A stretch of DNA of 64,000 nucleotides from G963556115 sp963678205. GTDB taxonomy: Bacteria > Planctomycetota > SZUA-567. The notes beneath the pieces were generated by a model. The model saw nothing but the letters and a program-made list of their open reading frames with translations, ran no database searches and had not been told where the DNA came from. Shown here piece after piece: positions 18,257 through 27,768 of this stretch; position 1 is the first letter of the stretch; each line of letters begins with the position of its first letter. The stretch lies in assembly GCA_963678205.1 (NCBI GenBank), contig OY782760.1, forward strand, positions 496,001-560,000. The letters are read 5' to 3'. Made by a program: the position numbers and the translations under genes.

Positions 18257-21200
18257 ATGAAATTACATAAATTTCAATGTTATATTTTAATTATTGTATG
18301 TATGCTGAGTGCACTCACACTCCGCACGTATGCTGCTACAACTCAAATTAGCACGCGCCTGCTAAACCATCAAGCTGGATCGCCAAGAGATCCAAAAAAT
18401 ATCAAATTAAATATTACCCTTCCTCAGAGCTATGGAAGAACGAAATTTAACGTTGATGACTTTAATATTTATATCTACCCTCAAGCTCTCAATGTTGCAA
18501 CTGGCAAACGCAACAAATATAAAGCAGACAAAGTTCTGCTCTGGCAGTATAATAACCATATCTTCCTAGACATTCGCAAGCCACCAAAACAACGTTCTGG
18601 AGGTGAGCATACAGTTTATGTTCAGATCAACAAAAATGATCACATTATATATAATGCCGAACTTTCCGAGAAAGTAAGCTACGAAGATGATGAAGTTGAC
18701 GTTGTACTTATTATAGACAGCAGTCTAAGCATGCACAGTAATGATCCATACCGTATTAGGTTAAAAGCTGCAAAAGCATTTGCAGATATTGCAAGATCTG
18801 ATAAGCGCATCAAAAACATTGGGATTGTTTCTTTCAATAATAAATCAAAAATTATTGCAGATTTGACTCCCGTTAGAAATAACAGAAGATTAAGCCAGGC
18901 AATTGATTCTATTAGTACTGCTGGACAAACAGACATAGGAGAAGCCCTTACTACAGCGCTCAATGTTTTGAGTAATGCTAAAAGCAGGCGTACAGCTGCT
19001 GTCTTACTGACTGATGGCAAAAATGAGTCAAGTATCTATCAGAATCAGCACCTAGATTTTGCCCGAAACAATATTCCTATATATTGTATTGGACTTTCAA
19101 ATCAAGCTGACACCCGCTTACTCAAGCAGATTGCAGCAGATACCAAAGCCTCATTCTTCAAAGCCACTACAGATAATGATCTTCTCGGTATCTATCAACG
19201 TATCGCCTCTGTAATCAGTAGACGCGAAGTAATTTTCAGCAATAAATTACCCGCAAATAAAGATGAAATCAGTATACCTGTTGATAATTCAATAAATGAT
19301 ATAAGCTTTATGCTCAATGCAGGTATGGATGAAGTAATATTCAAGTTGATCTCTCCAGAAGGAAAGATATTCAATGTTACCCCTTCAAAAGACTCTAGCT
19401 TCTCAGAGATAAGAGTAACCAAACCTGAAGCAGGACTATGGACAGTACAAATTAGTAACCGTGCTTCAAGACGTGAACTTGAGCTTAATGTAACTGGAGA
19501 TACTAGCCTTTACCTAGATTCATTCCCACCACTGCAGAATGGTAATCATGTATTGCTAAGTGGAACTCTTGCAGATAACGGCAATGCAGTTAATAACTCT
19601 AATATTCAAGTTATCTCTCAGCGCGGAGGTATTAAATTATTCGATGACGGTAAGCATAATGATGGCAATGCTGATGATGGCATATACACCTGCAAAATCC
19701 CTGCTGAAAACGAATTCGATCTAGATCTGCTATTAAGAGCATGGGGCTCCAACAAAGTACCATATATTAGGCAAACAAGTGCTGGTACACTAAAACGTCA
19801 AATTATCAAAGTTAAAGAACCAGAAATAGCTTATAGCTTGAAATCAGATTCAGAACTAATATTCAACACTGCTTATGCTGGGGAAACCGTAGACAGTAAA
19901 ATCAATCTTGATTATTCTGGCCTACCCACAACTTTAACAGCATCGTTCACTTCTTTAAAAAACTCTGTATATTCAATAAACTCCGAAAACCTCAGACTAG
20001 CAGCGCATAAAATTTCCGAAGGTAATGCTGAACTCAAAGTTGAGCTCAACATTCCAGCAGACATGCCTTCAGGAACTTATAAAGGAAATGTCAAATTAAC
20101 AACTCCAGAAACAGGTATCACTCTACCTGTTTCGGTAAATATTACTGACTCAGCACTTATAGTTGATCGAGACAGAATAAGTCTTGGCTACCTCGAAGAA
20201 GGTAGCAAACAAACCTGCAATATTAATGTCTGCCTAAAAGCAGCTAACCCTACAAAACTTACAATTACAGCAATCAACCCTACCTTTGATATTGATTATG
20301 ATAATAATCACATAATCAAACCAGAAGAGACCAATAATATTAATTTCACAATTCTATCTAAGAATTATAATTTAAACGAAGAACAAAAAGAAAAGATAAT
20401 TATCAAAGCTGGAGAACTGGAACAGGCTATTGAACTAACCTACTGTATTGCCCCAAAAGGTAAAGAACAACAAACGATATTCCTTACTCATGAAATGAGC
20501 CTTCCTGAAATCAGCCGTCATATTACTGTCAGCTCGCTTAACCATGAGATGCAAATTCCAGAGCCTGTAATTACTCCAAAGCCAAAAATTATACCAACTC
20601 AAAAAACCGAAGTTAAAGCACAAACGCCCAAACTCGAGTTGACAAGAAAAGCCTCAGAGGTTACTATAACACCGTCAAAAATTGTTACCCCACGCACAGA
20701 GCAAGAAAGTAATTTACTCGTTATCCTAATTATTATTGCGACTATTGCATTAGGTTCAATTCTACTGATAATACGGAAATTATCTAGTAAAAGGATGGTT
20801 CGCTTTGCCCTACTTTCTGCTACGCTCCACCTTCCAATTATTGCACTTATTGCAAGCTACATAATAGTAACTGGCAATGCATATACTCCTCCAGCAAAAC
20901 CACCTGTTACAAATATGGTTATTGCAAGTGCAACAACAGAAAATAATTATATTAATCAGAATATAAGTACTTTAAAAGCCCTGAACAACGATACCAAATC
21001 AAATATCGCTGATTTCAACAATATACCAACAAAAACACCGGTTAATACTGAAATAATTGATCTTGCAGAAAGCAAACTGACTGCTAGTGATACTATTTCT
21101 ACCAATGTTAACCCTATTTCATTCGCTAAAATAAATTCTACAGAAAATATAATTTTAGATACAGCAGATTTTAATTTCAGTGAATTAGCAATTAAAAATC

Positions 21201-23665
21201 CCTTAAGAAAAAATAGTAATGAAGGTCTACAGAATATAAAAAACTTACAGGAAGAACTAAGTTCAACGCTCAAACCACAAGCACCACTTGATGATATCTT
21301 TGACTCACAAGAAATACTTGCTAATACCGAAAATACCAATCCCCAAGATTTAAGTAATAATAAAGCTGAACTTGCAGAACTTATCGATGATAATGTCTCT
21401 ATTAATGAAGAGATTAATAATATTCTTAATTCAACTGATATTGATAAGAATCTCACCAGTAGCAACCCTACTCATGAAATTGATAAAATTGAACCCGCAT
21501 CAATAATACATGACAACAAACTTGCAGAACTTGATGAAATTAATCTCCCGAACCAGAATATAAATAATAATAAAGATATTTTGTCACGAGATCTCAATAG
21601 AGAAATAAATCAAGCCACTCAATTGAAGTCATTGACACAAAACACCCCACTAGCTGAGAATCCTGAACAGCTACTGACAAGTCTTGACAAGACTGCCCCT
21701 ATAGAGGCAGATAACGATTACGATTTAATTATCCCAACAGAAGATGTGCCAGAAAATATAACTGATCTAGAGAGTAAAATCTTTGCTCAAAGCGCTCAAA
21801 CTAATGATATAATTACAGAAACTACACCCCGTCCAATTTTAACAAAGAAGAAAATAATCTCAGAGAATTTCGAAGACAATCTTGTCGAAACTATACCTGG
21901 TGTCACTTCTGATGGACTATGTATGGATTTTGCTGCTATCAACAATAGTTTAGATCTTTCAAGAGGAAACTTTAATTCCTCTCAAAACAGCATTTCAGAA
22001 ATACCTTCTGCATCTCCTGAAATTGACGACCTCGCTCTAGATAAAGTAAGTCTTGACCAAGAAGAAATCATACTGCCAGTAAAGAATGATTATGAAGAGA
22101 ACCTAGATATAAACGAACAAAAAGTAGAAATACCTGATAGTGAAATTATATCTGATATTGATGATTTAACTAATCAGCCAGAAGTTATTGCTGCAATTGA
22201 TTCTCTAGACCTTAATATTGACAGAAAAATTTCAAGATTAACAAACACAAATGGAATTGCTATAAATCATAAATCAGAGATAACACGTAGCAACACACCT
22301 AATTCTGAAAGTATAGTTAAAAAGGAAAAATATATCCCTAAAAAACCAGACATACAGAAACTTGCATCTAAAGAAATCTCTACAACGAAAAATTCTGTTA
22401 AAATTGTATCTGAAATACCCGTAGATAACATACAGAATATTGATATCGATGATATTAACACTAATACCATAGACACGCTGAATAATAATATACCAATTTC
22501 AAAAATATCGGTTCAAAATATTGAGCAAGTTACAATTACCAATAGCCCTAAAAGACTAAAGACAGCTATACCAACTGGAGCAGATTTATTAAAATTACCA
22601 AAAAACCTTGAACTATTAAATAACATTGATAGTACTGCTGGTATTGACCATATTTCACTTAATATTGGTGTTTTATCTGCCGGTAATAATACTATAGACC
22701 CCGAAAAATATGAAAATGAAAAAATAAACTTTATCAGTCTTAATAATTCATCAAATATTGAATCTGATCTTCTTTCTTGTCAATTAGTAATAACAAATAA
22801 AGTAAAGTTCAATAATACCGAAATAGACTTACTCAAAGATTATCTTACAAGTGGTGGATATTTATGGATACAGAATAAAGGAATCCCTCAAGAATTAAGT
22901 ACTATAGGCCAGATTAAACCTATTGCAAAAAATGATCAAATATATAATTCTGTATATAATATTAATAGAAAGAATATCATTTTTGCTGAAGAATTATCTT
23001 CTAACTCCAAAAGAAGAATTATTGCTACAGGATGTAGAAGTGATGAGGTATATAACCCACTTTTATCCAATATCTTTACTACAATCTTTGGTAATTATGC
23101 TGGTAATACTCCAGTAAAGACCACAGCTAATCAAAAAGCTAAATTTAATAGCTATACTTGGCAGAACTTTTCTGGTGTTGACAGGAGCACACTAGGATGG
23201 AAAGCTCCAAAATGGGGTAATAGTGTTAAAATTGCTATAGCACCTGATGGGCAAGGAGGCGAAGCTCTGATGGTAAATATCAACCCAGGAAGAGAAGACA
23301 TAACAAGTATTAATTATATTATTCCAGATTATGAAGGAAGACGGATAGACCTATCTGATAATTCAGCAATAATTCTAGACATTTACAATGCCAGCAAGAA
23401 GTATATCAACGTCTCACTTGGGCTCACAACTGAAAGTCGGATCACCGGTTGGGATGAGTTTGAAACAAAAAGAATAACCCTACAAGCTGGATGGAATAGA
23501 AACGTTATAATCCCACTTGAGAAATTCCGCTCGCGCCGAGACCCTCAGGGGGACTATATTCATAGCTTAGGATCCCCAGATAACTGTGCTCGAGTTTCAT
23601 TATACTTTAAAAATATCAAATCTGGTGCAAATCTTCTTATTGATAATATAAAGTGGGCTGATTAA
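18257..23665 (+). CDS. Giant von Willebrand factor A protein with DUF4159-like and carbohydrate-binding-like ends
   Basis: 1802 residues from the ATG at 18257; a TTG one codon earlier is also possible. Parts in order: signal peptide (to about 28); VWA domain 148-320 with a complete MIDAS (DSSLS at about 154-158, TDIGE near 226, TDGKN near 253); beta-sandwich domains to about 750; two membrane spans near 815-840 and 850-875; an Asn/Asp/Ile-rich low-complexity linker of roughly 570 residues; a segment near 1470-1610 resembling DUF4159 (LLKDYLTSGGYLWIQNKG); and a C-terminal jelly-roll like carbohydrate-binding modules (about 1635-1802). MIDAS domains bind partners through a metal. As the last gene of the TPR-ExbB-ExbD operon it is probably the envelope component driven by the motor. 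Similar gene runs are known to me from Planctomycetes-group genomes; function unproven. Confidence 0.8.
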   Translation: MKLHKFQCYILIIVCMLSALTLRTYAATTQISTRLLNHQAGSPRDPKNIKLNITLPQSYGRTKFNVDDFNIYIYPQALNVATGKRNKYKADKVLLWQYNNHIFLDIRKPPKQRSGGEHTVYVQINKNDHIIYNAELSEKVSYEDDEVDVVLIIDSSLSMHSNDPYRIRLKAAKAFADIARSDKRIKNIGIVSFNNKSKIIADLTPVRNNRRLSQAIDSISTAGQTDIGEALTTALNVLSNAKSRRTAAVLLTDGKNESSIYQNQHLDFARNNIPIYCIGLSNQADTRLLKQIAADTKASFFKATTDNDLLGIYQRIASVISRREVIFSNKLPANKDEISIPVDNSINDISFMLNAGMDEVIFKLISPEGKIFNVTPSKDSSFSEIRVTKPEAGLWTVQISNRASRRELELNVTGDTSLYLDSFPPLQNGNHVLLSGTLADNGNAVNNSNIQVISQRGGIKLFDDGKHNDGNADDGIYTCKIPAENEFDLDLLLRAWGSNKVPYIRQTSAGTLKRQIIKVKEPEIAYSLKSDSELIFNTAYAGETVDSKINLDYSGLPTTLTASFTSLKNSVYSINSENLRLAAHKISEGNAELKVELNIPADMPSGTYKGNVKLTTPETGITLPVSVNITDSALIVDRDRISLGYLEEGSKQTCNINVCLKAANPTKLTITAINPTFDIDYDNNHIIKPEETNNINFTILSKNYNLNEEQKEKIIIKAGELEQAIELTYCIAPKGKEQQTIFLTHEMSLPEISRHITVSSLNHEMQIPEPVITPKPKIIPTQKTEVKAQTPKLELTRKASEVTITPSKIVTPRTEQESNLLVILIIIATIALGSILLIIRKLSSKRMVRFALLSATLHLPIIALIASYIIVTGNAYTPPAKPPVTNMVIASATTENNYINQNISTLKALNNDTKSNIADFNNIPTKTPVNTEIIDLAESKLTASDTISTNVNPISFAKINSTENIILDTADFNFSELAIKNPLRKNSNEGLQNIKNLQEELSSTLKPQAPLDDIFDSQEILANTENTNPQDLSNNKAELAELIDDNVSINEEINNILNSTDIDKNLTSSNPTHEIDKIEPASIIHDNKLAELDEINLPNQNINNNKDILSRDLNREINQATQLKSLTQNTPLAENPEQLLTSLDKTAPIEADNDYDLIIPTEDVPENITDLESKIFAQSAQTNDIITETTPRPILTKKKIISENFEDNLVETIPGVTSDGLCMDFAAINNSLDLSRGNFNSSQNSISEIPSASPEIDDLALDKVSLDQEEIILPVKNDYEENLDINEQKVEIPDSEIISDIDDLTNQPEVIAAIDSLDLNIDRKISRLTNTNGIAINHKSEITRSNTPNSESIVKKEKYIPKKPDIQKLASKEISTTKNSVKIVSEIPVDNIQNIDIDDINTNTIDTLNNNIPISKISVQNIEQVTITNSPKRLKTAIPTGADLLKLPKNLELLNNIDSTAGIDHISLNIGVLSAGNNTIDPEKYENEKINFISLNNSSNIESDLLSCQLVITNKVKFNNTEIDLLKDYLTSGGYLWIQNKGIPQELSTIGQIKPIAKNDQIYNSVYNINRKNIIFAEELSSNSKRRIIATGCRSDEVYNPLLSNIFTTIFGNYAGNTPVKTTANQKAKFNSYTWQNFSGVDRSTLGWKAPKWGNSVKIAIAPDGQGGEALMVNINPGREDITSINYIIPDYEGRRIDLSDNSAIILDIYNASKKYINVSLGLTTESRITGWDEFETKRITLQAGWNRNVIIPLEKFRSRRDPQGDYIHSLGSPDNCARVSLYFKNIKSGANLLIDNIKWAD

Positions 23666-23677
23666 CGCTCACTTTAT
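23648..23677 (+). terminator. Terminator at the end of the VWA operon
   Basis: ATAAAGTGGGC (23648-23658) pairs with GCTCACTTTAT (23667-23677) with one G-T pair and an 8-base loop; the sequence after it is T-rich. It overlaps the VWA stop codon. It separates that operon from the convergent small gene starting 6 bases later. Confidence 0.6.
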
Positions 23678-23682
23678 ATTAT

Positions 23683-24039
23683 TTAATTCTTTAAAATCTG
23701 CTCTTTGCAAAATTCACAAACACCTGTTTTCATAAACTTTTCTACATTATTTTTAATAATAGGAGCATTACATTTTGGGCACAAAAGCCCAATTTTTTTA
23801 GGTATACTTTTAGTAACCATTCTTACAAAACACCACACAATTCCACTCATTATGAGTACAAAGCTTGCAAAGTACACTATAGTTGCCCAAAGCCCGTATC
23901 CAACAATATTATATTGCATCCCAATTCCTATAAAAACAATTATGACAGGTAGCAAGATGGCAAAAAAAAGAATATACGCTCTTCTGTATATTTCTTTTTT
24001 ATATATATTCAGTCTTTCCAGTAATTCTTCTCTTTTCAT
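23683..24039 (-). CDS. Small two-span membrane protein with a zinc ribbon
   Basis: 118 residues from the ATG at 24039, chosen because GAGGAT lies 7-8 bases before it; a TTG five codons upstream would overlap that ribosome site. Two hydrophobic spans (ILFFAILLPVIIVFIGIGM near residues 23-41; a second near 55-75) are followed by a C-terminal pair of CxxC knuckles (CPKCN and CEFC) 23 residues apart, which should bind one zinc on the cytoplasmic side. I do not recognise the family. It is convergent with the VWA operon and divergent from glnS. Confidence 0.7.
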   Translation of the reverse strand: MKREELLERLNIYKKEIYRRAYILFFAILLPVIIVFIGIGMQYNIVGYGLWATIVYFASFVLIMSGIVWCFVRMVTKSIPKKIGLLCPKCNAPIIKNNVEKFMKTGVCEFCKEQILKN

Positions 24040-24153
24040 AATATAAATCCTCAATTAAATCATTATTATTTTTTGCGAATCCCTTTTTTTTTAACTTCTA
24101 AAATGTATACTTTTAGCTAACTATTTATATTTCTATTTATGGAGTATACACTA

Positions 24154-25845
24154 ATGAGTAATGAAAAAAAAGGCTCTATCGATTTTATTCATGATATCAT
24201 CGATGAACACAATAGAACAGGTAAATTCAATAATAATGTTTATACCCGTTTCCCCCCTGAACCTAATGGTTATTTACATATAGGACACGCAAAGTCAATC
24301 TGCTTAAACTTTGGCATAGCAAATGACTATAATGGGAGTTGCAACCTAAGATTTGACGACACTAATCCAGCAAAAGAAGAGCAGGAATTTGTTGATTCCA
24401 TCAAAGAAGATGTATCTTGGCTTGGCTTTAAATGGACAAAAGAATGTTTTGCCTCAGATTACTACGAACAACTCTATAGCTGGGCAATTAAACTGATCAA
24501 AAGTGGCAAAGCATACGTTTGCGACCTCTGTGAAGAAGAAATCAGAGAGTACCGCGGAACATCAGCTGGTGGTAAGGATGGCACAACTCCTGCTGGCAAG
24601 AATAGCCCATACAGAAACAGATCTGTAGAAGAAAATATTGACCTGTTTGAACGTATGAGAGCTGGAGAATTCGATGACGGTACTAAAACATTACGTGCCA
24701 AAATAGACATGGCTCACCCAAACCTAAACATGCGTGACCCTGTTATGTATAGAATTTTACGCGCACACCATCACAGAACAGGTGATAAATGGTGCATCTA
24801 CCCTATGTATGACTTTACCCACGGCCAATCAGATTCTATCGAAGGTGTAACCCACTCAATCTGTACTATGGAATTTGAGAACCACCGCCCTCTTTACGAC
24901 TGGTACCTTGAAAATATAGGAATTTATGCCCCACAGCAGATTGAGTTTGCACGTCTGAATCTTACTTACACTGTTCTTTCAAAGCGACGACTCTTGACTC
25001 TAGTGACTGAGAAATATGTAAATGGCTGGGATGACCCAAGAATGCCGACACTCTCAGGCTTCAGGCGCAAAGGTTACACCTCTACAGCAATCAGAGAATT
25101 CTGCAAGCGTATTGGCGTTGCAAAAGCTGATAGTCGAGTTGATATTGCACTTCTTGAGCACTGCTTGCGCGATGATCTTAATAAAAAGGCAAACAGATAT
25201 CTAGGAGTTATGTATCCTGTAAAACTAGTTATTACAAATTATCCAGAGGATAAACGTGAGACTCTCACCGGTATAAATAACCCAGAGGATGAATCGGCAG
25301 GCACACGAGAAATTCCCTTCTCAAATGAGCTATATATTGAGCGTTCTGACTTTATGGAAGAACCTATGAAGAAATTCTTCAGACTTGCTCCTGGTAAAGA
25401 AGTACGCCTGCGCTATGCATACCTCATCACTTGTACAGATATAATCAAAGATGCAGAAGGCAACATTACTCAGATCAACTGTACTTATGATCCTGAAAGC
25501 CGTGGTGGCAACGCACCTGACGGAAGAAAAGTTAAAGGTACTATTCACTGGGTATCTGCTAAAGATGCAATCAAGACTGAGATCAGACTCTACGATTACC
25601 TCTTTACTGAAGAAAACCCAGACGGCCTACGAGCTAAATGGTTAGAAGCATTCAACAAAGACTCCCTGAAAACTATTGAAGCCTTTGTAGAACCATCTGT
25701 AAAAGATATCGGCGATAAAGAGAACTTCCAGTTTGAACGTACAGGCTATTTTATCAAAGATAAGGACTCTACTCCCAAAAAGCTCATACTAAACCGCACA
25801 ATTGGTCTAAAAGATTCATGGGCAAAGATTCAAAAGAAGCAGTAA
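24154..25845 (+). CDS. glnS: Glutaminyl-tRNA synthetase
   Basis: 563 residues from the ATG at 24154. GGAG sits 9 bases before this ATG and overlaps the in-frame ATG at 24139, so the later start is preferred. Class I motifs are complete: HIGH at residues 42-45 inside PPEPNGYLHIGHAKS, and the KMSKS counterpart VLSKR near 273, as usual in GlnRS. The C-terminal beta-barrel anticodon domain ends with RTIGLKDSWAK. The enzyme charges tRNA-Gln with glutamine directly, which implies the organism does not depend only on the GatCAB amidation route for this tRNA. It is a single gene followed by a hairpin terminator. Confidence 0.97.
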   Translation: MSNEKKGSIDFIHDIIDEHNRTGKFNNNVYTRFPPEPNGYLHIGHAKSICLNFGIANDYNGSCNLRFDDTNPAKEEQEFVDSIKEDVSWLGFKWTKECFASDYYEQLYSWAIKLIKSGKAYVCDLCEEEIREYRGTSAGGKDGTTPAGKNSPYRNRSVEENIDLFERMRAGEFDDGTKTLRAKIDMAHPNLNMRDPVMYRILRAHHHRTGDKWCIYPMYDFTHGQSDSIEGVTHSICTMEFENHRPLYDWYLENIGIYAPQQIEFARLNLTYTVLSKRRLLTLVTEKYVNGWDDPRMPTLSGFRRKGYTSTAIREFCKRIGVAKADSRVDIALLEHCLRDDLNKKANRYLGVMYPVKLVITNYPEDKRETLTGINNPEDESAGTREIPFSNELYIERSDFMEEPMKKFFRLAPGKEVRLRYAYLITCTDIIKDAEGNITQINCTYDPESRGGNAPDGRKVKGTIHWVSAKDAIKTEIRLYDYLFTEENPDGLRAKWLEAFNKDSLKTIEAFVEPSVKDIGDKENFQFERTGYFIKDKDSTPKKLILNRTIGLKDSWAKIQKKQ

Positions 25846-25935
25846 AAACTGCTAAAATTATAGTTTAATATTTTTTCTAAAATAACCACATTAGCATAAA
25901 TCAATTAAAAATATTTTCTGTTATATAATTTAATC

Positions 25936-25979
25936 ATATTAAAATCCTCTAGAAATATATTTTTGGAGGATTTTAATAT
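25936..25979. terminator. Long perfect hairpin downstream of glnS
   Basis: A perfect 14-base inverted repeat (ATATTAAAATCCTC at 25936-25949, GAGGATTTTAATAT at 25966-25979), extended inward by A-T and G-T pairs. It begins 90 bases after the glnS stop. It has T-rich 3' arms on both strands and probably acts as a terminator for glnS. Between 25980 and 26108 I see nothing else. Confidence 0.6.
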
Positions 25980-26108
25980 ATGTTGTTTAATTTGGCTTAA
26001 AAAAAAAGATAATACACTTATAGACTGTATACAACTTAGCTTCATAACAAGATAGCTTCGCTTAATTTTATATAATTGATTCTTGTGAATTATCTTCAAA
26101 ACAAATTT

Positions 26109-26445
26109 CTATAAATCATCATTCCACTGATTAAAACGAAGTTTCCACTCTTTTAATGCAAGTACAAAAGTTTGTATGCTAATACCAAGATACCTACTCA
26201 ATCTGTTTTTAGAAATAGCCCAAAAGATCTCAATACCATTTGTGTGATCTTCCCATTTGCAAATTGATTTTTAAGTGATACTATATAAAGCTACTTGTAT
26301 CCAAAGTGAACAAACCCACCATAAGCTTTAAAAACTATCAATAAAGATAAAAAAGTCCTTAATGACTTTATACTTAATAATAGAGATTAATTCTTTAGCA
26401 GAGTAATTAGTTACTATTTGTCGTATATACTTTTATATTGCATTT
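26109..26445 (-). pseudogene. Relic of an IS1595-type (ISXO2-like) transposase
   Basis: Translated on the minus strand in pieces, this stretch gives KYIRQIVTNYSAKELISII, then FIDSF, then after a one-base shift KAYGGFVHFGYK followed by a stop, then DHTNGIEIFWAISKNRLSRY and a tail ending NQWNDDL and a stop at 26109. The order (a (Y/F)xDSxxAY block, then HTNGIExFW, then a short C-terminal helix) is that of the ISXO2-like DDE domain of IS1595-family transposases. Only the C-terminal third remains, with a frameshift and an in-frame stop, so it is dead. No start, flanking repeats or zinc-ribbon N-terminus could be found; the IS407-group element begins 34 bases beyond it. Confidence 0.6.
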
Positions 26446-26504
26446 AACTATACAATATGCGATATGCTTTACATATGCTGATCTGCCCCCATTAGTGATA
26501 CCAC

Positions 26505-27443
26505 TTAAGAATATACAATATTACTTTTATTCTGGCAAGGACGAAGTGGCGTAGCCACGCAGGACTTGCCAGAATAAATCTCTGTTTCTTTTTTACTCAT
26601 ACTGTTTCTGTACTCTGTTGGAGTTAAATATTTCAGAGAACTATGAGGACGAATATGATTATATTCTACCCGCCACTGTTCTATTAAAAACTCTGCTTCA
26701 TAAATGCTGTCAAATTGTTCCTGTGATAATAATTTATCTCTGAAACTACCATGGAAGCTTTCTATATAGCCGTTCTCCCATGGGCTGCCCGGCTTTATAT
26801 ACAACGGTTTAACCTTGAGTTGTTTCAGCCATTTCCTGATCGCTGCTGCAATAAACTCAGAGCCATTATCACTGCGAATATATTCTGGAATACCATGGAG
26901 AAGAAATAACTCATTTAGAACATCTATAACGTCTGTAGATTTTAATTTTCTCGATACCTTAAGAATCAAGCATTCACGAGTAAACTCATCAAGTACGCTT
27001 AATATCTTTAAGATTTTGCCGTCTGAAGTTCTATCAAAAATAAAATCATAACTCCATACATGATTTTCATGAGTGGCAGCATGACGACGGATAGAACCAT
27101 CATTGTAAAGTTGTCTGCGCCTCTTCTGCTTTCTCTTTACAGCATTAAACCCTAGTTTTCCCCAGATTCGTTCTACTCGTTTATGATTTAGGTTCCAACC
27201 AGCTTTCTTTAAAAGTGCAGTAATTCTACGATAGCCATACCTCTTGTATTTACTGGCTAACAGGCAGATTTCCTTTATAAGTTCTTTTTCATCGCTAGGT
27301 ACAATATGTTCTCGCCGTTGAGTAGATCTTGGTTGATTCGCTACTTTACAAGCCCGTCGTTCTGAGACGCTGAATTCTTTCTGAATATGAGCTACTGCTT
27401 TACGCCTCTTCTGCGGGCTTAGAAGTTTCCCTCCGATAATTCT
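26505..27443 (-). CDS. IS407-group transposase OrfB, made by -1 frameshift from OrfA
   Basis: The frame is open from 27443 (just after a TAA at 27444-27446) to the stop at 26505, about 312 codons. There is no usable start codon before 26969, so it must be translated as an OrfA-OrfB fusion. Visible parts: HTH_21-like region (KYKRYGYRRITALLKKAGWN), the rve/DDE integrase core starting VWSYDFIFDRTSDG (first Asp), RSDNGSEF (second Asp) and GSPWENGYIESFHGSFRDKL (catalytic Glu). All three acidic residues are present, so the enzyme may be active. The last codons (CVATPLRPCQNKSN) are typical of this group. Confidence 0.85.
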   Translation of the reverse strand, partial: RIIGGKLLSPQKRRKAVAHIQKEFSVSERRACKVANQPRSTQRREHIVPSDEKELIKEICLLASKYKRYGYRRITALLKKAGWNLNHKRVERIWGKLGFNAVKRKQKRRRQLYNDGSIRRHAATHENHVWSYDFIFDRTSDGKILKILSVLDEFTRECLILKVSRKLKSTDVIDVLNELFLLHGIPEYIRSDNGSEFIAAAIRKWLKQLKVKPLYIKPGSPWENGYIESFHGSFRDKLLSQEQFDSIYEAEFLIEQWRVEYNHIRPHSSLKYLTPTEYRNSMSKKETEIYSGKSCVATPLRPCQNKSNIVYS

Positions 27444-27697
27444 TTAAGCATAGCGTTATCAAGAGACAGATCAGCAACAAGCCTTTTCAGACGGGCATTC
27501 TCTTTCTCCAGCTCCTTGAGTTTTCTTGCTTTGTTGATATCCATCTTCCCGTATTCTTTACGCCACTTATAAAAACTCTGAGAAGAGATACCTAGTTTTT
27601 TACAAGCTGCATCAATACTAGATCCTTGCCCTTGTAAAATTTCCATTTCTCTGAGTATCTTAATAATACTTTCAACTGATGTCTTTCTGCCTTTCAT
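27419..27697 (-). CDS. IS407-group transposase OrfA (HTH_Tnp_1)
   Basis: 92 residues. A helix-turn-helix (SSIDAACKKLGISSQSFYKW, about 26-45) that binds the element's ends is followed by a leucine-zipper-like helix (KLKELEKENARLKRLVADLS). The last codons contain GGGAAAC at 27431-27425, phased G-GGA-AAC, directly before the last two codons. This is a canonical X-XXY-YYZ slippery heptamer that would shift ribosomes by -1 into orfB to make the active transposase. Confidence 0.9.
   Translation of the reverse strand: MKGRKTSVESIIKILREMEILQGQGSSIDAACKKLGISSQSFYKWRKEYGKMDINKARKLKELEKENARLKRLVADLSLDNAMLKELSEGNF
27425..27431 (-). promoter_or_regulatory. Programmed -1 ribosomal frameshift site of the IS407-group element
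   Basis: GGGAAAC in the orfA phase G-GGA-AAC, two codons before the orfA stop and inside the 25-base region where both frames are open (27443 down to 27419). IS3-family elements are known to make OrfAB this way. That this heptamer is the slip site is inferred from phase and position. Confidence 0.55.
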
Positions 27698-27768
27698 AAC
27701 GTTTCCTTTCCTAAAACTTACCTACTATTATCCATATAATAGTGGATCACTTCTAGGGGGACACGTCA

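Larger units (their letters stand above)
26479..27768 (-). mobile_element. IS3-family (IS407 group) insertion sequence, apparently complete
   Basis: About 1290 bases bounded by imperfect inverted repeats of about 28 bases: TGATCTGCCCCCATTAGTGA at 26479 and, read inward from 27768, TGACGTGTCCCCCTAGAAGT. The TGA-xxTG-CCCCC ends and the OrfA sequence point to the IS407 group. It contains orfA and orfB on the minus strand in a -1 frame relation. It is inserted into, and has removed the 5' half of, the ABC-transporter copy that resumes at 27769. No 3-5 base target duplication is visible, consistent with a deletion next to the insertion. Confidence 0.88.

Noticed and set aside
20956..21465. 169-residue open frame antisense to the VWA protein linker
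   Set aside because: Leu/Ser-rich mirror of the Asn/Asp-rich linker codons; no ribosome site or conserved sequence.
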